Source: Burkholderiales bacterium UBA2647 (GTDB taxonomy: Bacteria; Pseudomonadota; Gammaproteobacteria; Burkholderiales; Burkholderiaceae_E). Taken from it: a stretch of DNA of 13,529 nucleotides. The translations under genes were made by a program, and so were the position numbers. Where the stretch lies: the NCBI GenBank assembly GCA_002359635.1, contig DENJ01000019.1, positions 1 through 13,529 on the forward strand. Reading direction: 5' to 3'. Under the pieces are notes generated by a model. It did no database searches. It was not told the origin of the DNA and worked only from the letters and a program-made list of their open reading frames with translations. Below, piece after piece: positions 1 to 5,543 of the stretch; position 1 is the first letter of the stretch; every line of letters starts with the position of its first letter.

Positions 1-2
1 AT

Positions 3-362
3 TTGGTGTCGAACTTAAGTGAGGTGGGCGAATCAGATCATTCGGTGCAACTACTCGAGCATGACGACTGTATTCAAGCTCGATTTGCGAAGCCACTTGA
101 TTCTGTGGCTGCAAAGAAGATGGTTGCTTACTTGAAAATCCCCAAGTATCTGGAGCAACTGGCTGTTGCTGCAAACGCGATTGGGGCCACCAGGGTAGGA
201 CTGGCTCACTCGTATTATGAAATCACCGGGGAAGACTCGGAGGTCGAAGAATACTTTTACGACGGACTCCAAGAGAACGAGCGGTACTACTCGCCCACCG
301 ATAACGATGAGCTTGTTGAGGCCATGACTGAAATCTTTGAGCCTGAGGAGTCAGTGGGCTAA
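3..362 (+). CDS. Unrecognised acidic protein, possibly 5'-partial
   Basis: I do not recognise this protein. The open frame runs from the window edge to TAA at 360-362 and encodes up to 119 residues. It is strongly acidic toward the C-terminus (many Glu and Asp in the last 45 residues, ending EPEESVG) and has no signal peptide or membrane segment. The first in-frame codon is TTG at 3, followed directly by GTG. No ribosome site can be judged because the window begins here, so the true start may lie upstream; the first in-frame ATG is at about 120. Base composition is visibly lower in GC than the catabolic genes further right, which may mean it was acquired separately. The coding call rests only on an uninterrupted frame and plausible protein-like composition. 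Confidence 0.5.
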   Translation: MVSNLSEVGESDHSVQLLEHDDCIQARFAKPLDSVAAKKMVAYLKIPKYLEQLAVAANAIGATRVGLAHSYYEITGEDSEVEEYFYDGLQENERYYSPTDNDELVEAMTEIFEPEESVG

Positions 363-596
363 AGCGCCGGGCGCCGTCATCGACAAGCTGAGGACGGCCA
401 CTTTGCGTGGCGAAATGAACATCGCCGCGCTGCGAAGCAAATGTCGATCCGAGCCGCGCAGAGTGGTTGTGCTGGCCCGGATGTCGCACTCGCTGCGCAG
501 AGGCGCTCAGCTTGGCCCACTTAGATTAAAACCCCTGGGGTCGAGATCTCCGGGGTACTTGAAAATTGCGCGGCAGGTTTTTGGGGGCTGCGTATA

Positions 597-626
597 GACC
601 GGGCTAGCCAGCGTCGAAACCCGGTC
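597..626. repeat. Inverted repeat (7 bp stem, 16 nt loop)
   Basis: GACCGGG at 597-603 pairs with CCCGGTC at 620-626. No T-tract follows on either strand, so this is not a standard intrinsic terminator. It adjoins the direct repeat shared with 1261-1313, but the second repeat copy does not keep the left arm, so the hairpin is not a conserved part of the repeat. Confidence 0.4.
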
Positions 627-667
627 TAGCAAGCCCTGCACGCTGAGATCGGGGCTGGGTGAAGGGT
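615..667 (+). repeat. Imperfect direct repeat, copy 1
   Basis: This 53 bp block matches 1261-1313 at 46 of 53 positions without gaps. Its core contains TCTAGCAAGCCCT and CACGCTGAGATC and ends in GGGTGAAGGGT. A further shared AATTGCGCGG lies upstream of each copy (564-573 and 1239-1248) at a different distance, so the ancestral repeat was probably longer and has suffered an indel. The two copies bracket the GYD-domain gene. Confidence 0.8.
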
Positions 668-851
668 TTGGGCGCCGTGCGCTGATTTCTTGGTTAGAGG
701 CTGCTTGCAGCCGAATTCGAGGATGGCATACGTTGACGCGAAAATCGTAATGGGCTATCGTCGTGCGCTTGCCTCGATTGCGTCCGTGCGCAGGACAATG
801 AAGCTTTGGAGGTGGGCGTACCACAACCACCCAACCTCTATAGGGGGCTCC

Positions 852-1181
852 ATGTCGATTTACCTCACCCGTGGCAAATACAGTAACCAAGCCTTCGCTG
901 GCTTTTTGAAGAACCCAGAGGACCGCGGACCCGCAGCTAAAGCGATGTTCGACGCCGTTGGCCTGATCTGCCACAGCATCCATTTTTCGAGTTCTAACGG
1001 GGACATCATTTGTATTCTCGAAGGGAACTCCGACCAGATCAGTCAGGTTGCAGCGATCACAATGTCCAGTGGCGCTTTCCACAGTGTGGCCTCCGAAGAA
1101 CTGATCACGACTGAGGCGATGGCGCACGCGATGGCCTCCGCTGGCAAAGCGATCGGCTCTTATAAAGCCCCGAACGCTTAA
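852..1181 (+). CDS. GYD-domain protein
   Basis: A 109-residue protein of the GYD-domain family: small cytoplasmic ferredoxin-like alpha/beta proteins of unknown biochemical role. The family pattern is clear: an N-terminal strand MSIYLTRGKYS, then a helix with NPEDRGPAAK (about residues 20-30), then a strand-turn around HFSSSNGDIICILEG where the GD-containing motif sits, and a C-terminal helix and tail ending YKAPNA. The length matches family members of about 95-110 residues. The open frame extends upstream to 690, but the extra residues are basic and unlike the family. ATG 852 is preceded by AGGGGG at a suitable distance, so I chose that start. It is monocistronic, with non-coding DNA and a direct repeat on both sides. 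Neighbours give no clue to function. Confidence 0.85.
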   Translation: MSIYLTRGKYSNQAFAGFLKNPEDRGPAAKAMFDAVGLICHSIHFSSSNGDIICILEGNSDQISQVAAITMSSGAFHSVASEELITTEAMAHAMASAGKAIGSYKAPNA

Positions 1182-1509
1182 TCTCTATTTGGTGTCCTGG
1201 ATCGGCGCTAGCCGGTCCAAACGGCACACGCAGAGGTGAATTGCGCGGTTCAGTCCCGCCCAAAACCCCGTCTAGCAAGCCCTACACGCTGAGATCTTGG
1301 TCGGGTGAAGGGTAGGGGTGCTGGATCGCCTGCGCGCCTGTTGGCCCGTCAACTCGCGCCCAATGCCCAGGCCTGCTGCTTGACCAGCAGTTGGGGAAAG
1401 TCGACGCACTCAAACCACTGGGTTGGGTTTTGAGGCCCAGTCTGTGACGTTGTTCTGGCAAACTGCAAGATCACGTTCAAATTCAAGAACGATCCATTGG
1501 GAGTGAATC
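1182..1509. other. Gene-poor stretch with repeat copy 2
   Basis: No annotated gene fits in these 328 bases. They hold the second copy of the direct repeat. On the minus strand, a frame of roughly 50 codons ends with TGA near 1350 and reads ...TQWFECVDFPQLLVKQQAWALGAS. It looks protein-like, but it has no start or ribosome site and I cannot assign it, so it is at most a remnant of a lost gene. Confidence 0.45.
1261..1313 (+). repeat. Imperfect direct repeat, copy 2
   Basis: This is the partner of 615-667, offset by 646 bp and identical at 46 of 53 positions. Differences cluster at the middle and at positions corresponding to 651-656. It lies 79 bp downstream of the GYD gene stop. Confidence 0.8.
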
Positions 1510-1743
1510 TTGAGCGCTACCCGCATTTTTGTCCCGGCCGAGGTTTCCCTAGATCAGCATCAACGTCGGCTTGAAGCGCTTTTCAAGCACCTTACGGCAG
1601 GCGAGCGAGAGGTGATCCTACGGCTGGTGGAGGATCTGCTGGCCATCAGGTCGGTACTGCGTGATTCGTTCGCCAAGTACGACAACCCTAGCGCTGCCGT
1701 TGAGTTCGGTCTTGGAAGCCAGCCGCGCAACCAAAGGCACTGA
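1510..1743 (+). CDS. Small hypothetical protein
   Basis: A 77-residue ORF starting with TTG at 1510. I do not recognise the family. A purine-rich GGGAG about nine bases upstream could serve as ribosome site and is the main reason to accept the TTG start. The middle (about residues 15-55) is predicted to be helical and amphipathic, with LTAGEREVILRLVEDLLAIRSVLR. The C-terminus is polar and basic (QPRNQRH). It ends 66 bases before the regulator's start and has the same orientation, so it could be a leader gene of the regulator, but a putative operator lies between them. No signal peptide or metal-binding motif is visible. It could be a regulatory or adaptor peptide, or not a gene. Confidence 0.4.
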   Translation: MSATRIFVPAEVSLDQHQRRLEALFKHLTAGEREVILRLVEDLLAIRSVLRDSFAKYDNPSAAVEFGLGSQPRNQRH

Positions 1744-1762
1744 GTTGGGAGTCGCTCCTTAC

Positions 1763-1778
1763 CTTACCTTCCGGTAAC
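1763..1778 (+). promoter_or_regulatory. Candidate autoregulatory operator of the TetR gene
   Basis: CTTACCTTCCGGTAAC reads on the other strand as GTTACCGGAAGGTAAG. It matches 12 of 16 positions of the palindrome found in the two divergent promoter regions (3294-3309 and 8303-8318). It ends 31 bases before the chosen ATG at 1810, a position suitable for autorepression. It is weaker than the other two because the centre differs and one outer base is lost. Confidence 0.4.
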
Positions 1779-1809
1779 ATGCCGCTCAACTGTGCGGGAG
1801 CGATTTACC

Positions 1810-2475
1810 ATGACGATGAGCCCCCAGCCTAAAACGCGAGCAAAGAAAGCCTCCACCAGTCGCAAGGTAACTCCTGTGCGCTGGAATAACGCCTTAAAGA
1901 GCCGCGATGAGGTCAATGAGGCCAAGCGGCTTGCTCTTGTGCGCACTGCCGGCACTGCATTCAAAGCTCGCGGTTTTCACAACACATCGCTCGAGGACCT
2001 GGCTGCAGCTCTGAACATCACCAAGCCCACCCTCTACTACTACATCGATAACAAGCAGGACCTTTTGTATCGCTGTCATCAGTACGCACTGGATCTTGGC
2101 GACCAAGCCCACGAGTACGCGCGTGGGGGACGGCATGGCTTGGACAGGCTGCTGCGGATGCTGAGTCGTTATATTGAGTTGATGACCGACGACTTTGCTG
2201 CCTATTCCCTGCTGTCGGACCTCAATGATCTGTCGAAGGAACACAAGACCGCCATTCAGAAGCGGCGTCGGGCCTTCGACACCGTGTTTCGCAACTTCAT
2301 CAACGAGGGTATTCAGGATGGCTCCATTCGTCCCTGCGACCCGATGTTGACGGTGGCTTGGTTTATGGGTGCCGTGAACGCGATCCCGCGCTGGTTTGAT
2401 ACGAAGGGAAGGATGACTGGCGCAGACGTAGCAGCGGCGTATGCCGACCTGCTAACGCGCGCGATCAGGGCTTGA
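1810..2475 (+). CDS. TetR-family transcriptional regulator
   Basis: A 221-residue TetR-type regulator, presumably a dimeric repressor released by an acyl-CoA or related ligand. A basic N-terminal extension of about 35 residues (KTRAKKASTSRK) precedes the DNA-binding domain. The helix-turn-helix spans about residues 56-87, with GFHNTSLEDLAAALNITK, then the family signature PTLYYYIDNKQDLL. The rest is an alpha-helical ligand and dimer domain. GTG at 1792 is in frame, but ATG 1810 has GGGAG about nine bases upstream and is preferred. The stop overlaps the end of the convergent crotonase gene by 11 bases. Its position beside two divergent catabolic promoters that share a palindrome suggests it controls the whole locus, including itself. 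The ligand is unknown; control of acyl-CoA catabolism by TetR proteins is common (PaaR, KstR and FadR types). Confidence 0.93.
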   Translation: MTMSPQPKTRAKKASTSRKVTPVRWNNALKSRDEVNEAKRLALVRTAGTAFKARGFHNTSLEDLAAALNITKPTLYYYIDNKQDLLYRCHQYALDLGDQAHEYARGGRHGLDRLLRMLSRYIELMTDDFAAYSLLSDLNDLSKEHKTAIQKRRRAFDTVFRNFINEGIQDGSIRPCDPMLTVAWFMGAVNAIPRWFDTKGRMTGADVAAAYADLLTRAIRA

Positions 2476-3235
2476 GCGTAGTTTTCGAGAGGAAGGCTGC
2501 CACGCCAGCTTGGAACTCGTCGGAACGAAAGCACTCGGCCTGAGCCGCCAACTCAATATCGAGGGTCGATTGAAGTGGCGGTGATTGCGCCAATGTCAGT
2601 TTTTTGATCCATGCAGTCGCCAGGGGCGACTGGCGCGCGAAGTTCGTTGCCAATTCGATTGCGGTCTCCTCAAGGTCCGCTTCGGGCACGACTTGGTCTG
2701 CTAGTCCATACGCCAGCGCTTGCGCCGCCGATATAGGCTTGGGGCTTAGCATCAGCAGGTGTGCGCGGGAAATACCCATGCGGCGCGCGAGCGTATAGGC
2801 CAAACCGTAGTCAGGAACTAGGCCAATTCGGTCGAAGGGCAGGACGAGCCTTGCGCTATTGGCCATCAGAACCGCGTCGCAAGCCAAGGCGAGCCCTGCG
2901 CCGCCGCCCGCTGCTGAACCCGCGATCGCCGCCACCACTGGCTTAGGGCTTTCGATTAGAAGCCGGATCAACGCATGGCCTGATCGCAAGAGCGCTGTGA
3001 CCTGATCTTTGGGTAGTGCCGCGAGGCGAGCAAGGTCGCCCCCTGCGCAGAACTGTCCCTGAGCGCCGGTTAATAAAACCGCGCGCACCGTGTCGTCTTG
3101 CATCAACGCCTTCAACTCGGTGCGCAGTGATTCACGCAATTCCGGAGTCAACGCATTGCGATGCGCCGGCCGATTGAGCGTCAGGCGGGCGATGCCGGCC
3201 CGCGGCATTTCGCTGATGAGTTCACCGGAAGACAT
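2465..3235 (-). CDS. Enoyl-CoA hydratase/isomerase family protein, PaaG-like
   Basis: A 256-residue crotonase-fold protein acting on an acyl-CoA in the cytoplasm. The oxyanion-hole segments are visible as FCAGGD (about 62-67) and GSAAGGGAGLAL (106-117). The two catalytic glutamates of classical enoyl-CoA hydratase are absent: Gly114 and Phe134 occupy their places. Instead there is Asp142 in IGLVPDYG, the motif of PaaG-type isomerases that use an aspartate. Isomerase activity (double-bond shift or ring opening) is therefore more likely than simple hydration. Start choice: ATG at 3235-3233. An in-frame TTG five codons upstream is possible, but neither has a strong ribosome site. The gene is transcribed away from the shared operator at 3294-3309, divergent from the next crotonase gene. 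Its 3' end overlaps the regulator gene by 11 bases. Confidence 0.9.
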   Translation of the reverse strand: MSSGELISEMPRAGIARLTLNRPAHRNALTPELRESLRTELKALMQDDTVRAVLLTGAQGQFCAGGDLARLAALPKDQVTALLRSGHALIRLLIESPKPVVAAIAGSAAGGGAGLALACDAVLMANSARLVLPFDRIGLVPDYGLAYTLARRMGISRAHLLMLSPKPISAAQALAYGLADQVVPEADLEETAIELATNFARQSPLATAWIKKLTLAQSPPLQSTLDIELAAQAECFRSDEFQAGVAAFLSKTTLKP

Positions 3236-3265
3236 AGTGGTTTGTCCCAATGTTGATCGGATTCG

Positions 3266-3295
3266 TTGATTACATTTCTTGAGGTAATGTATAGT
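3266..3295 (+). promoter_or_regulatory. Candidate promoter for the crotonase-to-propeller operon
   Basis: TTGATT (3266-3271) and TATAGT (3290-3295) are separated by 18 bases and resemble sigma-70 -35 and -10 boxes. The -10 box runs into the first bases of the palindrome at 3294-3309, so a bound repressor would block it. The leader to the ATG at 3358 would be about 55 bases. Confidence 0.4.
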
Positions 3296-3309
3296 TACCC
3301 AAGAGTAAC
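3283..3309. promoter_or_regulatory. Predicted TetR operator, divergent region 1
   Basis: The core GTTACCCAAGAGTAAC (3294-3309) is a near-perfect palindrome. It is preceded at exactly six bases by GGTAA (3283-3287). The three half-sites begin at 3283, 3294 and 3305, each one helical turn (11 bp) apart in alternating orientation. The same arrangement is found at 8292-8318. The site lies between divergent crotonase genes, so it can control both. Confidence 0.7.
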
Positions 3310-3357
3310 AAAAAGCGCGGAACTTCGCGCACTGACGTCCCGTGGAGCATTGACGAC

Positions 3358-4173
3358 ATGGCAGATGGCGTATCGGACGCGGGGTTGCACCTCGCCTTGC
3401 ATGGCAGCGCCCGAATCCTGACTTTGGCGCGGCCGAAGGCGCTCAATGCCATCAATGACGTCATGGTCGCCGCGTTCAATCGCGTGCTCGATGATGCGCA
3501 GGCAGACGCTGGTTGTACGGCGATAGTCATCACGGGCGAGGGTAGAAGCTTCTGCTCTGGGGCCGACCTTAAGTCAGCCAGGGCACGCGCCGAAGGGTCG
3601 GGTAGCGAAGGCGCTGATAGGGCAACTCGGGCCTTTGTTCGCAGCGTCACGGACTTGATGTTACGCATCGAATGTTTTCCATGTCCGGTCATCGCCGCGG
3701 TGCAGGGCATGGCGCTAGCCGGAGGCCTCGAGCTCGTGTTGTGTTGCGACTTAGTGCTTGCGGCCGATAGTGCGAAGTTCGGCGATGCCCACGCCAACTA
3801 CGGACTGCTTCCCGGGGGCGGGGGTTCCGTGCGCCTGCCGCGCAAGATCGGGCCCACCCGTGCCAAACAGATGATGTTTACCGGCGAGCTGTTCTCAGCG
3901 GCCACGATGCGCGACTGGGGTATGGTCAATGAAGTTGTGAGCGATATCGATCTGAACGTGAGGGTGGAAAACCTTCTTGAGCGCTTGGCGAACAAGAGCC
4001 CAATTGGTCTGCGCCAGATGAAGCGACTCGTTGATGAGGGCCTGAAGATGAGCCCCAACGCTGCCTTGGAGCTTGAGCAAACAGTGTTTGCCGAGCACAG
4101 CCTGACGCACGACCGACGTGAAGGGCTTGCCGCGTTCGCTGAGAAGCGTCAACCCCGATTCACAGGCTACTGA
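3358..4173 (+). CDS. Enoyl-CoA hydratase/isomerase family protein
   Basis: A 271-residue crotonase-family protein, probably adding water to an enoyl-CoA in the cytoplasm. The first oxyanion segment is FCSGADL (65-71) and the second is GMALAGGLELVL (117-128). Glu125 sits where the first catalytic glutamate of enoyl-CoA hydratase lies. At the place of the second glutamate there is His145 (FGDAHANYGLLPGGGG), so it is not a fully canonical hydratase. The C-terminal half has the usual helical trimerisation region and ends with AAFAEKRQPRFTGY, typical of the family. ATG 3358 follows GTGGAG about a dozen bases upstream. It is the first gene of a four-gene plus-strand operon, with the receptor gene starting 22 bases after its stop. 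It is probably controlled by the palindrome at 3294-3309. It may be a hydratase of an unusual substrate or a hydrolase of the same fold. Confidence 0.92.
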   Translation: MADGVSDAGLHLALHGSARILTLARPKALNAINDVMVAAFNRVLDDAQADAGCTAIVITGEGRSFCSGADLKSARARAEGSGSEGADRATRAFVRSVTDLMLRIECFPCPVIAAVQGMALAGGLELVLCCDLVLAADSAKFGDAHANYGLLPGGGGSVRLPRKIGPTRAKQMMFTGELFSAATMRDWGMVNEVVSDIDLNVRVENLLERLANKSPIGLRQMKRLVDEGLKMSPNAALELEQTVFAEHSLTHDRREGLAAFAEKRQPRFTGY

Positions 4174-4195
4174 CCAAAACCGGCAGGAGATATTA

Positions 4196-5170
4196 ATGCG
4201 CCTCAGTAAATTTTTGAGCCTGGTCGCTGGGGCCTCGCTCGCCCTCCTGAGCGCCTCTGTCGTGGCCCAATCGGGCTTCCCAAACAAGCCAATCCGACTC
4301 GTCGTGCCCTTCGCGCCCGGTGGCACGACTGACTTACTGGCACGCGCCGTGGGGCAGAAGATGGGCGAAGGTCTCGGTCAACCGCTCGTCATCGAGAACA
4401 AGCCCGGCGCGGGCGGAAACATCGGTGCCGACAGCGTTGCCAAGTCTGCGCCGGACGGCTACACCCTCTTGCTGGGAACGCCCGGGCCGTTGGCGATCAA
4501 CGCCAGTCTCTTTAAGAGCATGCCGTTTAACCCGGAGCGTGACCTGGCGCCAGTGGGGCAGTTGATCAACATTCAGGCGGTGGTCATCACGATGCCTTCC
4601 TCGCCCTGGAAGTCGTTACGCGACGTCGCCGCGCAGGCTAAGGCCTCGGACGGTGTCGCATACGGCTCGGCCGGAAACGGAACTACGCCGCACCTGGCAG
4701 CCGAGCTTTATGCGTCGGTTGCCGGCATTGACCTCCAGCACATACCTTACAAGGGCGACGCACCGGCGCTCACCGATTTATTGGGGGGGCACATTAAGCT
4801 GATGTTTGCCAACCTGGCCGGCGTTATTGGCCCCTTGCGCGAGGGTAAGGTTCGAGCCCTTGCGGTGACGGGCGCCTCGCGTAGCAAAGCTTTACCGGAT
4901 GTGCCCACCATTGCAGAAGCCGGCGCGCCTGGCTATGCCGTGACGGCCTGGGCTGGTCTGTTCGTTCCTGCAGGAACTCCGGCGGGGGTGGTCAACCGGC
5001 TGAACGCTGAACTTAACCGGGCGTTGGCGACCCCTGAAGTGAACGAAAGGATGGCACTGCTGCAAGCCGAGATTGCCGCCAGCACGCCTGAGCAGCTCGC
5101 CGCACTCGTTCGCACTGAGCGGCAGCGGTGGGCTCGGATCATCACCGAACGCGGAATCAAACTCGACTGA
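4196..5170 (+). CDS. Bug-family (TctC-like) periplasmic substrate-binding protein
   Basis: A 324-residue extracytoplasmic receptor of the Bug family, the binding-protein component of tripartite tricarboxylate transporters. The signal peptide is clear (MRLSKF, hydrophobic core to about residue 22, cleavage after VVA at 24, mature start QSGFPNKPIRLVVPF). Family motifs are PFAPGGTTDLLAR (39-50), ENKPGAGGNIGAD (67-79) and DGYTLL (87-92), followed by the usual PYKG and LPDVPTIAEAG segments. ATG 4196 has AGGAGA six bases upstream, which rules out the longer upstream reading of the frame. It lies 22 bases after the crotonase stop and 61 before the next gene. No TctA or TctB membrane genes are present, so it is an orphan receptor, as is usual for Bug proteins in Burkholderiales. 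It probably binds the organic acid degraded by the locus; the ligand is unknown. Confidence 0.95.
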   Translation: MRLSKFLSLVAGASLALLSASVVAQSGFPNKPIRLVVPFAPGGTTDLLARAVGQKMGEGLGQPLVIENKPGAGGNIGADSVAKSAPDGYTLLLGTPGPLAINASLFKSMPFNPERDLAPVGQLINIQAVVITMPSSPWKSLRDVAAQAKASDGVAYGSAGNGTTPHLAAELYASVAGIDLQHIPYKGDAPALTDLLGGHIKLMFANLAGVIGPLREGKVRALAVTGASRSKALPDVPTIAEAGAPGYAVTAWAGLFVPAGTPAGVVNRLNAELNRALATPEVNERMALLQAEIAASTPEQLAALVRTERQRWARIITERGIKLD

Positions 5171-5231
5171 GTGCGCGAGCCCACTCAAGCGCATAGATCT
5201 TGACCACGCGACGCCAATAGGAACGATCAAA

Positions 5232-5543
5232 ATGCTTTTTCTCATTCGAATGGCCACCAACTTGCCTGGCGATTGGCCGCCTGAGAAGACCGCGGAATTG
5301 CGGGCTCGGGAACTCGCGCTGGGGCTGGAATACATGGAGCGTGGTTTACTGCGTCGCGCGTTTCGGACTGTCGGTGAGGACGGCAACGCGAGTATCTGGG
5401 AGGCGGACTCACCCGAGGCCTTACACGAGGCGCTGCGTGCCTTGCCTAAGTTTCCCTGGGCGCGCATCACGGTCACCCCATTGGTCGAACATCCAATCGA
5501 GAAATCTATGAAGGAGAAGCATGGTGCGATCCCTAATTTTTAA
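5232..5543 (+). CDS. Muconolactone delta-isomerase family protein
   Basis: A 103-residue protein resembling muconolactone isomerase (CatC), the small decameric enzyme that moves a lactone double bond in the catechol branch of the beta-ketoadipate pathway. Seen directly: the N-terminus MLFLIRMATNLPGDWP, a helix rich in Glu, Arg and Ala (residues 18-36), the VG..GNASIWEADS turn (47-60), and the signature LPKFPWARITVTPLVEHP (71-88). CatC is about 96 residues, so the size fits, with a short extra tail. ATG 5232 is preceded by AGGA about nine bases upstream. The last 23 bases overlap the next gene, suggesting translational coupling. No catA, catB or catD is nearby, so a role on another lactone or enol-type intermediate is likely. 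It may also be a non-catalytic dimeric alpha-beta barrel protein. Confidence 0.82.
   Translation: MLFLIRMATNLPGDWPPEKTAELRARELALGLEYMERGLLRRAFRTVGEDGNASIWEADSPEALHEALRALPKFPWARITVTPLVEHPIEKSMKEKHGAIPNF

Larger units (their letters stand above)
363..851. other. Gene-poor stretch with repeat copy 1
   Basis: No convincing gene is seen in these 489 bases. Open frames exist on both strands, but they overlap each other, lack ribosome sites and have biased shadow-like composition. The stretch contains a hairpin at 597-626 and the first copy of the direct repeat at 615-667. It may be decayed coding or insertion-sequence DNA, but I could not identify a parent. Confidence 0.5.

Noticed and set aside
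507..1127. 206-codon minus-strand open frame
   Set aside because: It runs antisense through the clear GYD-domain gene and the repeat, is rich in Arg and Pro, and has no ribosome site or family pattern.
1..1196. ATTTGGTGTC occurs at 1-10 and 1187-1196
   Set aside because: A single ten-base match without extension on either side is expected by chance in a window of this size.
564..1313. Flanking repeats as integron attC sites around a GYD cassette
   Set aside because: No paired RYYYAAC and GTTRRRY ends or attC-like fold were found, and no integrase is present.
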